Notes: generated by a model not told the origin, from the sequence alone. DNA of 49,357 nt from an uncultured Bacteroides sp. (GCA_946628545.1 CAMOWU010000013.1:1-49357); one strand, 5' to 3'; positions 25,582 to 35,088 are shown, counted from the stretch's first letter. Numbers and translations are program-made.

Positions 25582-26769
25582 ATGAACAGAAAAAGATTGT
25601 CTATATGGATGGCCGCGTTGATGCTGGCTGTCACAGCCAACGCCCAGGACGTGAAGAATCAGCTCAACCCCGTCTATTACGGCGTCAACTCACTCATCAT
25701 CGCCCCCGATGCCCGTTCCGGAGGTCTTGGCGACGTGGGTGTGGCCACCGACCCCGACGTCAATTCCCAGTACTGGAACCCAGCCAAATACCCGTTCACC
25801 ATCAGCCGAGCTGGTGTGTCGCTCAACTACACACCCTGGCTCCGACAACTGGTCAGCGACATCGACCTGGCCAATATCACAGGCTACTACCGCATCGGCA
25901 ACTACGATGCGCTCAGCGCCTCCCTCCGCTATTTCTCCCTCGGTGAGGTCATCGCCGACGAAACCACCATCAAGCCCTACGAAATGGCAGTGGATGTGGC
26001 TTACTCGCGTATGCTCTCCGAGACCTTCTCGGCTGGTGTGGCACTTCGCTACATCTACTCCGACCTCGCCTACAAGCAAGACGACGAGACAACTCCTGGT
26101 TCGGCTTTTGCCGCCGACATCTCCATGTACCACAACGGCTACCTCAACCTCGGACAGCGTGAATGCCAGCTCGGATGGGGTCTGAACATCAGCAATATCG
26201 GTTCAAAGATCTCCTACGACGACGGAAACACCAACGAGTTCATCCCCACCAACCTGCGTCTTGGTGCTGCTTTCATGATACCTATCAACGAGTTCAACAC
26301 CTTCACCATCGCTGCCGACGCCAACAAACTGCTCGTCCCCACCCGTCCCACCATGGAGCAATACATCAAGGAGACAGGTGCCGCACAGGACGACTACTCG
26401 GGCTACACCTCATGGCTCATGGACGAGGGATACTACAACATATCGCCCATCTCGGGTATCTTCAAGTCGTTCCACGATGCGCCAAACGGAGGCAAGGAGG
26501 AACTGCAGGAGATCCAGTGGAGCGTCGGTATGGAATATTCCTACAACAACCAGTTCTTCCTTCGTGCCGGCTACCACTACGAGCACCCCAACAAGGGTAA
26601 CCGTAAGTACTACACCCTCGGAGCAGGATTCAAGATGAGTGTCTTCTCCATCGACGCGGGCTACGTCATCTCAGCCGCACAGAGCAACCCCCTCGACCAG
26701 ACACTCCGCTTCTCCATCGCCTTCGACATGGACGGCATACAAGACATACTCGGCAAAAGACGCAGGTAG
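25582..26769 (+). CDS. porV: Type IX secretion system outer-membrane protein PorV
   Basis: A 395-residue FadL-like beta-barrel (PorV, also called LptO). I choose the ATG at 25582 because it begins a clean signal peptide (MNRKRLSIWMAALMLAVTANAQ). The mature N-terminus (VYYGVNSLIIAPDARSGGLGDVGVA) is the diagnostic PorV motif, followed by YWNPAKYPF. PorV receives cargo from the SprA translocon and delivers it to PorU. The C-terminus (LRFSIAFDMDGIQDILGKRRR) ends in a basic patch. The order porU-porV-ispF is the same as in Porphyromonas gingivalis. Confidence 0.93.
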   Translation: MNRKRLSIWMAALMLAVTANAQDVKNQLNPVYYGVNSLIIAPDARSGGLGDVGVATDPDVNSQYWNPAKYPFTISRAGVSLNYTPWLRQLVSDIDLANITGYYRIGNYDALSASLRYFSLGEVIADETTIKPYEMAVDVAYSRMLSETFSAGVALRYIYSDLAYKQDDETTPGSAFAADISMYHNGYLNLGQRECQLGWGLNISNIGSKISYDDGNTNEFIPTNLRLGAAFMIPINEFNTFTIAADANKLLVPTRPTMEQYIKETGAAQDDYSGYTSWLMDEGYYNISPISGIFKSFHDAPNGGKEELQEIQWSVGMEYSYNNQFFLRAGYHYEHPNKGNRKYYTLGAGFKMSVFSIDAGYVISAAQSNPLDQTLRFSIAFDMDGIQDILGKRRR

Positions 26770-26843
26770 TTAAGAATTAAGAGTTAAGAAAGATTGTTAG
26801 AGGCTATTTCGCAGGCAAGATGCCTGCGTACCCCGCGTGTCCC

Positions 26844-26904
26844 AAATGGTCAATATTCAATGGTCAATATTCAATGGTCAATGGTCAATATTCAATGGTC
26901 AATG
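26844..26904. repeat. TCAATGGTCAATATT short tandem repeat
   Basis: Alternating 7-mers TCAATGG and TCAATAT across about 60 bp, ending 16 nt before the ispF start codon, so it is probably in the ispF leader. Confidence 0.85.
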
Positions 26905-26919
26905 AAATAGAGTAAAAAA

Positions 26920-27405
26920 ATGCGATTCAGAATAGGCTACGGTTACGACGTGCACCGCCTCGTTGCCGACCGAGAATGTTGGATAGGCGGTGTGTGCATT
27001 CCCCACGACAAGGGATTGCTGGGCCATAGCGATGCCGACGTGCTTATCCACGCCATCTGCGACGCCCTGCTTGGTGCCGCCAACATGCGCGACATCGGTT
27101 ACCACTTCCCCGACAGCGACCCAGAGTTCCACAACATCGACTCCAAGATACTGCTCGCAGAGACGGTCCGACTCATCGGCACCAAGGGCTATACCATTGG
27201 CAACATCGACGCCACCGTCTGTGCTGAGAGGCCCAAACTCAAACCCTACATCCCCACCATGCAGGAGACACTGGCCAAGGTGATGGACATCCCCGTAGAA
27301 GACATCTCCATCAAAGCCACGACAGAAGAACGACTTGGATTCACCGGACGCGAGGAAGGCATCAGTGCCTCTGCCGTTGTCCTCATCTATCGCAACTTCT
27401 TCTAA
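26920..27405 (+). CDS. ispF: 2-C-methyl-D-erythritol 2,4-cyclodiphosphate synthase
   Basis: Makes the cyclic diphosphate in the non-mevalonate isoprenoid pathway. The 161-residue protein has the zinc ligands Asp10 and His12 (GYGYDVHR) and His44 (GHSDADVLIHAICDALLGA), the conserved YHFPDSD, and the C-terminal KATTEERLGFTGREEGISASAV. It follows porV as in other Bacteroidales. Its product feeds menaquinone and undecaprenyl chains; menA lies 1 kb downstream. Confidence 0.96.
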   Translation: MRFRIGYGYDVHRLVADRECWIGGVCIPHDKGLLGHSDADVLIHAICDALLGAANMRDIGYHFPDSDPEFHNIDSKILLAETVRLIGTKGYTIGNIDATVCAERPKLKPYIPTMQETLAKVMDIPVEDISIKATTEERLGFTGREEGISASAVVLIYRNFF

Positions 27406-27407
27406 CC

Positions 27408-27508
27408 GCCTCCCCGCCCCTTCAAGGGGAGGGGTGCCTGAAAGGCGGGGTGGGGTCTTAAAAGCTTTACACCCCACCCCTGCCCCTCCCCTTAAATGGG
27501 AGGGGAGT
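27408..27508. repeat. Inverted pair of GC-rich repeats
   Basis: Left arm CCCCGCCCCTTCAAGGGGAG, then GGGGTGCCTGAAAGGCGGGG; right arm in inverse orientation, ACCCCACCCCTGCCCCTCCCC, then ATGGGAGGGGAG. The same composite recurs at 46.9-47.0 kb. Confidence 0.8.
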
Positions 27509-27515
27509 TTCCTCC

Positions 27516-27560
27516 CGTTGAGGTCCGGTGCCCGAGCGTTTCGCGCGAGGTGTAAAGACT
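27516..27560 (+). repeat. REP-like element, divergent family A
   Basis: GTTGAGGTCCGGTGCCCG, a small hairpin (AGCGTTTCGCGCG region), then AGGTGTAAAG. Head and tail match the family A elements; the hairpin is different. Confidence 0.55.
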
Positions 27561-27581
27561 CCCTCTAAACAAGCTACAATT

Positions 27582-28223
27582 ATGCCCATAAAAATTTTTC
27601 TCTCCTTCATTCTTGCGCTCGCCAGCCTCAACGCCCATGCCCAAGTCATGGCGCTCGAACGCTATCCACTGATTCCCGAAGAGTACAACGGTGTCTTTCT
27701 CGATGCCGTCAAGAACAACATATCCGGAGTGATGAAAAGCGCCTTCGGCCAATACTTCGGCCAACTCACGCCCGAAAGCGAGATCTACGGCTACGGCACC
27801 TACTACACCAACTCCGACGGTGAAGTCATCGGGCAGTTCCGCAACGGCAACCTCGTCTTTGGCATTCGCATGAACAATGAAACCGCGCGCGTAGGTACCC
27901 TCAGCGATTTCATCACCTACGATCTCCATTCCGGCGACCCCATCTACATCATCCGCGACAGCCTGCGCTACCTGCCCACGACAGATTACCAGGAGACCCA
28001 CCGATTTGTGTCGCTCACCTATCAGAACGGCGACCGTTATGTAGGCGAGATAGTCAATGGCAAGCGCGACGGCTACGGCATCTACTACTATGCTGAAGGC
28101 AACTATTACTATGGCCAGTACAAAGACAACCGCCGTCGTGGTTATGGTGCCTTATTCCGCACCGACAACTCCATCTCCCTCCAGTTCTGGGGACCTGAAG
28201 ACGATTTATCCATTGAACATTGA
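27582..28223 (+). CDS. Secreted MORN-repeat protein
   Basis: A 213-residue protein. The ATG at 27582 opens a signal peptide (MPIKIFLSFILALASLNAHAQ), which decides the start. The mature part ends in MORN-type repeats: YVGEIVNGKRDGYGIYYYAEG, then YYGQYKDNRRRGYG at about 150-190. MORN repeats form an extended beta sheet; in secreted bacterial proteins their role is mostly unknown. The final residues, DLSIEH, come from the CATTGAACATTGA repeat that begins within the last codons, so the C-terminus appears to be overwritten by the repeat. Confidence 0.83.
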   Translation: MPIKIFLSFILALASLNAHAQVMALERYPLIPEEYNGVFLDAVKNNISGVMKSAFGQYFGQLTPESEIYGYGTYYTNSDGEVIGQFRNGNLVFGIRMNNETARVGTLSDFITYDLHSGDPIYIIRDSLRYLPTTDYQETHRFVSLTYQNGDRYVGEIVNGKRDGYGIYYYAEGNYYYGQYKDNRRRGYGALFRTDNSISLQFWGPEDDLSIEH

Positions 28224-28397
28224 CCATTGAACATTGAACATTGGCTTCCCCTAAACCATCAATGGTCAAAAAAATGATCAGTCAATGCAATAAATGCTCA
28301 ATGAAAAACAATGGTCAATGAAAAATAATGGTCAATGGTCAATGTTCAATGGTCAATGAAAAAAAACAATGCTCAATGAAAAATAATGGTCAATGGA
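28210..28397. repeat. CATTGAACATTGACC / TCAATGGTCAATG repeats
   Basis: Rich in 7-mers of this family in both orientations. The left part reads CATTGAACATTGACC, the right part TCAATGGTCAATG with A-rich inserts. It starts inside the MORN gene's last codons and runs through the predicted menA start codon. Confidence 0.85.
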
Positions 28398-29254
28398 TCA
28401 AGGCGTCCCGCCCCAAGACCCTGTCAGGTGCTGTGGCGCCCGTGCTGATCGGTGGCATGCTTGCCCTACACGACATCGGTGAGGCGTTTCAGTGGCTGCC
28501 CTTCATCCTCTGCCTGGCCTTTGCCCTCGTCATGCAGATCGACGCCAACTTCGTCAACGACTACTACGACTACATCAAAGGCACTGACGATGAGGAACGC
28601 CTCGGACCCAAACGAGCCGTCGCCTCAGGCTGGATCACACCCAAAGCCATGAAGCGCGGCATCGCCGTAGTCACCATCATCGCCTGCCTGATTGGTCTGC
28701 CCCTCGCTTTCTACGGAGGTTGGTGGCTCGTCGCCATTGGTCTGGCATGTGTCGTCTTCTGTTTCCTCTACTCCACCCTCTTCTCTTATATCGCTCTTGG
28801 CGACCTGCTCGTCATCATCTTCTTCGGTATCGTACCCGTAGGCTTCACCTACTACATCCAGACCCACGACTGGTCCACCGCAGTAACCCTCTGCGCCTTG
28901 GCCAACGGACTGGTCACCGACAACCTGCTCATCGTCAACAACTACCGTGACATCGACCAAGACCGAAAGCACAACAAGCGCACGCTTGTCGTCCTCCTTG
29001 GTCGTCAGGCCTCCTTCTGTCTTTATGTTGCCCTGGGTATCATCGCCATCATCCTCGCCTTGGTCGCCCTTTATCTCCTTGGCAACACACTATGGTCGCC
29101 CCTCCTCGGCATCTACGGTGCCATCCATCTTCTCACCGCCGCCAAGATGCACCGCCTCACTGGCGCCGACCTCAACATCATCCTTGGTGCCACAGCCCGC
29201 AACATCCTCATCTTCGCCCTCCTCCTCTGTTTTTCATTGACCATTGAACATTGA
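28376..29254 (+). CDS. menA: 1,4-dihydroxy-2-naphthoate polyprenyltransferase
   Basis: A 292-residue UbiA-family membrane protein that joins a polyprenyl chain to 1,4-dihydroxy-2-naphthoate in menaquinone synthesis. Motifs: ASRPKTLSGAVAPV near the start, the prenyl-diphosphate-binding VNDYYDYIKGTDDEER, and the second motif NNYRDIDQDRKHNKRTL. About eight membrane helices. I choose the ATG at 28376, which gives the usual short N-terminus; upstream ATGs at 28328 and elsewhere lie inside the tandem repeat. The start (MKNNGQWIK) and the end (SLTIEH) are both written by the repeat, so the gene is bounded by repeat DNA on both sides. Confidence 0.92.
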   Translation: MKNNGQWIKASRPKTLSGAVAPVLIGGMLALHDIGEAFQWLPFILCLAFALVMQIDANFVNDYYDYIKGTDDEERLGPKRAVASGWITPKAMKRGIAVVTIIACLIGLPLAFYGGWWLVAIGLACVVFCFLYSTLFSYIALGDLLVIIFFGIVPVGFTYYIQTHDWSTAVTLCALANGLVTDNLLIVNNYRDIDQDRKHNKRTLVVLLGRQASFCLYVALGIIAIILALVALYLLGNTLWSPLLGIYGAIHLLTAAKMHRLTGADLNIILGATARNILIFALLLCFSLTIEH

Positions 29255-29327
29255 CCATTGACCATTATTTTTCATTGACCATTGAACATTGACCATTGAC
29301 CATTGGCCATTGAACATTGGCCATTGA
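29234..29327. repeat. CATTGACCATTGAACATTGACC repeats
   Basis: Twelve or so copies of CATTGAC/CATTGAA heptamers, beginning inside the menA 3' end and followed directly by a family A REP element. Confidence 0.87.
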
Positions 29328-29370
29328 GGGAGCCCTGTGCCCGCCCTTTCAAGGGCGGTGTAATCATCCC
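29328..29370 (+). repeat. REP-like element, family A
   Basis: GGGAGCCCTGTGCCCG, hairpin CCGCCCTT-TC-AAGGGCGG, tail TGTAATCATCCC. Full-length copy. Confidence 0.85.
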
Positions 29371-29427
29371 AACATCCAAAGAATAATGACACCCCATCTA
29401 CCATGACGAAAAAAAAACTTAATTTTT

Positions 29428-29459
29428 TTTGTCAGTTATTTTAAAAACAATTAAATTTG
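29428..29459 (+). promoter_or_regulatory. Promoter of the 1718-residue secreted protein gene
   Basis: TTTG at 29428-29431, 20 nt, TAAATTTG at 29452-29459: exact consensus. Transcription would start near 29466, giving a leader of about 77 nt. Confidence 0.82.
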
Positions 29460-29542
29460 CAGTCTATACTAACCAACAACCCAAAAGCGCGAAAAAAACT
29501 GACATATTATCAACTTCAAACAATTATTAACTAACAACGCTT

Positions 29543-32500
29543 ATGAAACATTTCAAACTTTTGCTGGCGCTTGTCGTTTCATTGTTCGGTATGAACGTGA
29601 ACGCACAAGACGGCTCGGCAGTTGGGGAAGGTGATTTCTTCCTTTACAATGTCGCAGAACAGGCATTTCTCTGCGGCGGCAACAACTGGGGCACGCAAGA
29701 CTCCGTTGACCCCTTGGGTGTGATGATATGCACACTCTCCAAGAATGGCGACAGATACTTAATCAAGACCGGTAACAACGGAAACGCAGATGTGTTCCTT
29801 GGTATGGACGGCTATGTAGACAAACCCTCCAATGACGGCAACTACACTGACTGGGATTTCGCTCCTGTAGAAGGTTTGACCAACACCTACACCATGCAGG
29901 CAGGAAGAGACAGCAGGTACCTTGTCTCCGATGGCAACGGCAAGACTTACGGTATGACAGCCAACGCACCAACTGACAGCAAAGGCTACTGGAAACTCTT
30001 CACCCGTGACCAGATCCTTGCCCAGAAAGACCTCAGCAATGCATCCGAGAGCAACCCCATCGACGTGACCTTCCTGCTTACCAGCCCAAGCTTCCTTCGT
30101 CAGGTCGATGGTCAATTATCAAACCCCGGCGCGTTGAACAATAGAGTAATTAAGGGATGGACTGTAACCACAAGTGGCAACAACGTTTCCATCAGTGTCC
30201 CTAATGCTGGTGGTGCTGAACAAGTCAACTCTGGTTGCGAGTTCTGGAACAACTCTTACGACATTTTCCAGGTCATCAACAACGCCCCTAACGGTAAGTA
30301 TATCTTTGCTGTTGACGGCTATGACACTGGTGATGGTGTCATTTATGGTAACGAAGTGGAAACAGCTTTCACCAAAAAGACTGGCGCTTCTAACTTTGCC
30401 ACCGCTCTAGCCAATATAGCAGACTATCACGACAACCGCACTGATGTCATCACCGTAGGAGGTGGAACACTGAAAGTCGGTGTTAAACGTACAAGCAATT
30501 ATGGAAGCAAGTGGTGTGTGCTCGACAACGCACGTCTATACTATGTGGGAAGCGTTGCTCTTGACGACCTCATCGCATCCTATGAAGCAGCCCTCGCTGC
30601 AGCACAAGGCGTAGATCAGTCCGCAAAGATGAACGTTACCACTCTCGCCAACCTTCAGGATGCACTCGACAATTACAGTTCAGGTGTTGACCATGCAAGT
30701 GCAGCTGCACTCACAGAGGCTACAGAAGCACTCAATAGCGCCGCTTCCGCAGCCAATGCATCCATCAGTGTATACGCATCAGCCGACATCGCTGGCTACC
30801 TCGCAAGGATGGCCGGTGTGCTTGAATTGACCAACGTCTATACTTCTGAAGCCTACAACTACTGGTACGCCGACATAGAAGCCAACTACGCTGCCGGAAC
30901 CATTCCCGACGATGTGGTGGGTACACTCACACCTAATGGTGCTTATCCAGGAGGATGGCCTCCCAGTCACGAAACCATGCACATTGATGATGTGCTTCAG
31001 TCAGCATGGACCATCGGAGGCACGCACTACGACGACAAGACAGGTCCTCTTTATGTCAACCATTGGTCAACCGAAGGTAATAATGACGAATCTGGCATGA
31101 CCACTCCGTTCATGGAGTACTGGACAGGCGACGGTGCACAACTCAATGCCACCAATATTGTAGCCACTATTCCAGGACTCGATAAAACGAAGAACTACAA
31201 AGTGACAGCCCTTGTACGCGTACGCCAGCAAGACGGTAACACAAAAGTGGACGACGGCATCACCTTCTCCGTTGGCGATGGAATAGCCGTGAATGCTGCC
31301 GACGGTGCTGTCGCTCAGGAAATCTACTTCTACAAGACTGTTACTGCTTTTGGCAAACCCGATGATAGTGGAAACCTGACCATTACCTTCACCGTCAAGG
31401 CCGACAGCCATATCTCTTGGCTCTCATTTAAGAATGTAATGTACGAAGAGTCTGCTATCACTCAAGAGATGATTAATGAACTCTATGCATCCATCCAGAC
31501 CCCTCACAACGTGAAACTCGATGCTGCTGTAACAACCACCAAGGCAGCAGTTGAGTCAAGTATGAGCGTAGCTGACTTCACAGCCTTCCAAGAGGCAGTC
31601 GGGGCTGTTAACGCTTCAGCAGCCGAGTATGCCACAGTGAAGACCGCTCTCGACGAGGCTGAGGCTATATATGCCAACATCAAGAATAATATCCCTGCAA
31701 CAGAGGACGCCCTCTATGGGGAAATCATGGAACGAGCCAAGCCTGCTTACGAACAAGGTTTAATTGAGTCTTCCACTCAGATTGGTTCTTGTGCCGTAGC
31801 ACTCGCATACATCGAGCAAGGCATCCGCCGCTTGGTCATCAAGCAGAATGTTGCAGGCTCAGTTGTTGACCGCGGTTATCCAGAAAGCAACCTCTCCGGT
31901 ACAGACGTGACAACAGGTAACGTAAATGTAGCATACGACGGTTTGGCACCTTGGATGATTTCTGAATCAAAAGCATGCACATGGCATGTCAACACATGGT
32001 CGGGCGAAGGTGCTTCCGATGGTTCTAATTTGACAACCCCGTTCATGGAGTACTGGGTTTGGAGAGCTGGCAACCTCGATGATGTCACCATCAGCAACAC
32101 CCTAACTTCGCAGAACCTCGGCAACCAGAATGTCACCCTCTATCCCAACAGCGTTTATGAGGTGAGCGGAATCATCCGTGCAGCTAAGGAAGATGGCACC
32201 GAAGACATCACTGGCGTCAGCATCTTCTGCGGTGATTTCGAGAATGACCTAGCCACTGAGGGCACACAGGCTACAACAGCCTACGGACGGGCACTCTACG
32301 GTCCATTCACCGTGAAAGGTAACACCGATGCCAATGGTAACCTTACTTTCGGTATCAAGACCAAAGGCACCAACGCCAACTGGATCGGTTTCAAGAACTT
32401 CAGCATCAAGTACATCAGCAACAATGTCGATGACCTCTATAAGGAGGCTTACGAGAAGATGCTTGCCAAGGCTCAAGCCGACATCAACGATGAGGAATAC

Positions 32501-34699
32501 GCCGATGTGGTAGGTGCTGAGAGAGATTTACTCTTAGACGTAATCAGCAACGATGAGAACGTGCCTACCCCCATATCCTACAAGCAAGGCTACGACAACC
32601 TGAAGGATGCCGACGACGCATTCATCGCCGCTAAGCCTGCTTACGACGCGCTCGCCAAAGCCAAGAGCGATGCCACAGCTACTGAATGGCCATACGCAAG
32701 CGAAGAGAAACTTACCGCTCTTACAAGTGCTGTTGAGGCTGAGGCAACTGATGCTGCTGACGCTGCGACAAAGGCTGACGCCATCATCGCCGCTTACCGC
32801 CTGGTTGTTGAATCCAACGGTGTGGCAGAGGGTGTTGCAGACGCAGTCAACGTGACCACAAGCCTCGCTTCCTACGACGCCGCTGTCAGCAACTGGAGTG
32901 GTATCGGCACGAACCAGGGCCAGGGCTACACCTACAGCGACGGCGCTCTTTATGCCGGTAAATACTACGATGGCGGTTGGTCACAAAATGCAGGAGTGAA
33001 TGTTCATGTATCACAGGATGTCACTCTCCCACAAGGCAAGTACTTGCTGCAGATCTCAGCACGTAGTGCATTCGACATGACAAGCTACACCCTGAGCGCC
33101 TTCAATGGTGAGACTGAACTCGCTTCTGTTGTTCTTCCTTCATTAAGCGCTGATGCCAATGCCGGTATCTTCAAGAACGGATGGGAAGACAGATACATCG
33201 TGTTCGACGTGACTGAAAACAACGCCACAACCATCAAGATTGACGCTACTTCTGAACTGACCCAGCGTTGGATCTCATTCAACAACCTCCGTCTTATCCG
33301 CCTCGAGCTCTCCGCAGTGATGGCAGACGCAGCTGACTATGCAGCCCTCAACGCAGCCATCGAGGCAGCAGAAGGAAAGACACTGGGATTCGATGAAGGC
33401 GAGTATGCTCCATACATTAACAAGGAGGCGCTGATAGCTCTCGAAGCTGCCAAGGCCATTGACCAGACTGTAGATAACACCAAGGATGCTGTGACAGAAG
33501 CAACATCTGCATTGGAGAACGCCGTTTGGACTGCCAACACCGAAGAGGTGAATGGTATTTTCGACGGTCAGTTCGCTACCACTGAGGCCAACGCCATTTC
33601 AGGCGACATCACACTCCCAGGCTGGACGAAGGTACAAGGTATTCGTCTGCTCGTGAAGGATCAGGAAGATTGCCCAGGACTTGCTTACACTGACGGTAAA
33701 GCAGCCGTATTCTCATGGGGTGGGACCACACTCACTTACGGCGCTCAGACGGGCTACACTCTGCCACTGAACAAAGATGAGCTTTACGAGTTGACACTCA
33801 AGGTGTCTGGCTGGAAGGATGGAGATCTTCCAACTGCCATCACAGCCAAACTTGACGACGCTCAGGCTTCCGCCAATCCCGTGGCTTTGGGAGCTGGAAG
33901 AATCAATCAGGCTGAAGGCAACCCATTCGTTGACATCAAGCTCTACTTGACTCCAACGGCTGATGGCAACTCTACGCTGACCATCACTGGCAACAAGCAC
34001 TTCGACATCGCAGACCTGTGCCTGAAACACGCAACTGCTATCGAAATCGACGAGAATGCTGATTATGACAACACAGTAGCTGCTGACGGTGCTTATGTAT
34101 CGCTCACACGCACCATCACTGCATCCACTACAGAGCAGAAGAACTACAACTCACTCGTTCTTCCATTCGACCTCACAGAAGACCAGATCAAGGCTGCATT
34201 CGGCAACGACGTGAAAGTATATGCTTACACAGGCGACGAGAACAACTCAGTGAAGTTCGAGGAGGCTACAGAGATCACTGCCAACACTCCTGTGCTCCTG
34301 ACCACTTCAACCGCTTCTACCGAGGATCCTTACATCTTCCAGAATGTGGACATCAAGGCTGCTACAGAGGCTGTGGCTAAGGGTACAGACATCGACTTCG
34401 TAGGTACCTACGCTGCCAGCACTTCACTCGTGGGCAAGTACTTCATCAGTGGCAACAACATCTACGAGGGTACCGACGCCACCAAGCCAATGAAGGGCAC
34501 ACGCGCTTACTTCACCGCCAACAGCGGTGCTGTCAACGCACTCAGCCTCATCATCGACGGTGAGACCATCACTGCCATCCAGGGCATCGACGGCACCATC
34601 ACTCCGAAGGCCATCTACAACCTCCAGGGTCAGAAGGTGAACAACCCAGTCAAGGGCGGCATCTACATCATCGATGGCAAGAAGACGCTGGTGAAATAG
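29543..34699 (+). CDS. Giant secreted multidomain protein with T9SS-type C-terminal tail
   Basis: A 1718-residue secreted protein. Signal peptide MKHFKLLLALVVSLFGMNVNAQ. The first 130 residues (GEGDFFLYNVAEQAFLCGGN...) look like a beta-trefoil or carbohydrate-binding module. Several beta modules follow, alternating with Ala-rich helical spacers (LDDLIASYEAALAAAQ...). A module at about 1333-1500 (NGIFDGQFATTEAN... AAVFSWGGTTLTYGAQTGYTLPLN) is nearly repeated in the 966-residue protein at 36.6-39.5 kb. The last 65 residues (PKAIYNLQGQKVNNPVKGG, then IYIIDGKKTLVK) are a T9SS sorting-domain-like tail. Role unknown: a cell-surface adhesin, glycan-binding protein or enzyme scaffold is plausible; I see no catalytic motif. 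Confidence 0.85.
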   Translation: MKHFKLLLALVVSLFGMNVNAQDGSAVGEGDFFLYNVAEQAFLCGGNNWGTQDSVDPLGVMICTLSKNGDRYLIKTGNNGNADVFLGMDGYVDKPSNDGNYTDWDFAPVEGLTNTYTMQAGRDSRYLVSDGNGKTYGMTANAPTDSKGYWKLFTRDQILAQKDLSNASESNPIDVTFLLTSPSFLRQVDGQLSNPGALNNRVIKGWTVTTSGNNVSISVPNAGGAEQVNSGCEFWNNSYDIFQVINNAPNGKYIFAVDGYDTGDGVIYGNEVETAFTKKTGASNFATALANIADYHDNRTDVITVGGGTLKVGVKRTSNYGSKWCVLDNARLYYVGSVALDDLIASYEAALAAAQGVDQSAKMNVTTLANLQDALDNYSSGVDHASAAALTEATEALNSAASAANASISVYASADIAGYLARMAGVLELTNVYTSEAYNYWYADIEANYAAGTIPDDVVGTLTPNGAYPGGWPPSHETMHIDDVLQSAWTIGGTHYDDKTGPLYVNHWSTEGNNDESGMTTPFMEYWTGDGAQLNATNIVATIPGLDKTKNYKVTALVRVRQQDGNTKVDDGITFSVGDGIAVNAADGAVAQEIYFYKTVTAFGKPDDSGNLTITFTVKADSHISWLSFKNVMYEESAITQEMINELYASIQTPHNVKLDAAVTTTKAAVESSMSVADFTAFQEAVGAVNASAAEYATVKTALDEAEAIYANIKNNIPATEDALYGEIMERAKPAYEQGLIESSTQIGSCAVALAYIEQGIRRLVIKQNVAGSVVDRGYPESNLSGTDVTTGNVNVAYDGLAPWMISESKACTWHVNTWSGEGASDGSNLTTPFMEYWVWRAGNLDDVTISNTLTSQNLGNQNVTLYPNSVYEVSGIIRAAKEDGTEDITGVSIFCGDFENDLATEGTQATTAYGRALYGPFTVKGNTDANGNLTFGIKTKGTNANWIGFKNFSIKYISNNVDDLYKEAYEKMLAKAQADINDEEYADVVGAERDLLLDVISNDENVPTPISYKQGYDNLKDADDAFIAAKPAYDALAKAKSDATATEWPYASEEKLTALTSAVEAEATDAADAATKADAIIAAYRLVVESNGVAEGVADAVNVTTSLASYDAAVSNWSGIGTNQGQGYTYSDGALYAGKYYDGGWSQNAGVNVHVSQDVTLPQGKYLLQISARSAFDMTSYTLSAFNGETELASVVLPSLSADANAGIFKNGWEDRYIVFDVTENNATTIKIDATSELTQRWISFNNLRLIRLELSAVMADAADYAALNAAIEAAEGKTLGFDEGEYAPYINKEALIALEAAKAIDQTVDNTKDAVTEATSALENAVWTANTEEVNGIFDGQFATTEANAISGDITLPGWTKVQGIRLLVKDQEDCPGLAYTDGKAAVFSWGGTTLTYGAQTGYTLPLNKDELYELTLKVSGWKDGDLPTAITAKLDDAQASANPVALGAGRINQAEGNPFVDIKLYLTPTADGNSTLTITGNKHFDIADLCLKHATAIEIDENADYDNTVAADGAYVSLTRTITASTTEQKNYNSLVLPFDLTEDQIKAAFGNDVKVYAYTGDENNSVKFEEATEITANTPVLLTTSTASTEDPYIFQNVDIKAATEAVAKGTDIDFVGTYAASTSLVGKYFISGNNIYEGTDATKPMKGTRAYFTANSGAVNALSLIIDGETITAIQGIDGTITPKAIYNLQGQKVNNPVKGGIYIIDGKKTLVK

Positions 34700-34713
34700 A
34701 CTTTAGCCCCTCA

Positions 34714-34818
34714 ACAACTTCCCTCCCCTCCAAGGGGAGGGGCAGGGGTGGGGTCCTAAACCAACCGCTCCGACAACTCCCCTCCCCTCCAAGGGGAGGG
34801 GCAGGGGTGGGGTCCTAA
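34714..34818. repeat. Tandem pair of GC-rich repeats
   Basis: Two direct copies about 60 bp apart of CTCCCCTCCAAGGGGAGGGG followed by CAGGGGTGGGGTCCTAAA. They sit between the giant protein gene and the 61-residue small gene. Confidence 0.88.
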
Positions 34819-34849
34819 ATATAAACAAATCAAAAAAACATCAATCTAT

Positions 34850-35035
34850 ATGAAGCAAACATATATCACACCTGCTATGCAGGAAACCCCAATGGATTTG
34901 CGCAGTGCTATCGCCGACCTCACAGGTAACGCTGGTGACGACCACATCGGATGGGGAGGTCAAGACGACGGTAGCCACGAAGCAGGCAGCAACAGCCGCA
35001 ACAGCTGGGACCAGTTCTGGGACGACCGCGAATAA
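34850..35035 (+). CDS. Small Gly/Asp-rich protein paired with the giant secreted protein
   Basis: A 61-residue product with no signal peptide. N-terminal part MKQTYITPAMQETPMDLR is followed by AIADLTGNAG and then a stretch rich in Gly, Asp, Ser and Asn, ending in Arg and Trp (NSWDQFWDDRE). The second small gene (42658-42846) begins MNKKFYIAPKVQE and has the same plan: aromatic-YI-x-P-x-x-QE head, hydrophobic turn, Gly/Asp-rich middle, Trp-containing end. It lies 150 nt downstream of the 1718-residue T9SS protein and ends just before a strong terminator, so they may share a transcript. A leader-core peptide arrangement is conceivable but not shown. Confidence 0.7.
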   Translation: MKQTYITPAMQETPMDLRSAIADLTGNAGDDHIGWGGQDDGSHEAGSNSRNSWDQFWDDRE

Positions 35036-35053
35036 TCAACACGCATCAAACGC

Positions 35054-35088
35054 AAAAAGAGGAGGGCTTTTGCCCTCCTCTTTTTTTT
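35054..35088 (+). terminator. Strong terminator after the small Gly/Asp-rich gene
   Basis: AAAAAGAGGAGGGC-TTTT-GCCCTCCTC followed by eight T. It ends the unit containing the giant protein and the small gene. Confidence 0.95.

Noticed and set aside
34714-34818. Tandem GC-rich repeats considered as a terminator for the giant protein gene
   Set aside because: No T-run follows, and the strong terminator at 35054-35088 after the small gene is the better end of the transcript.
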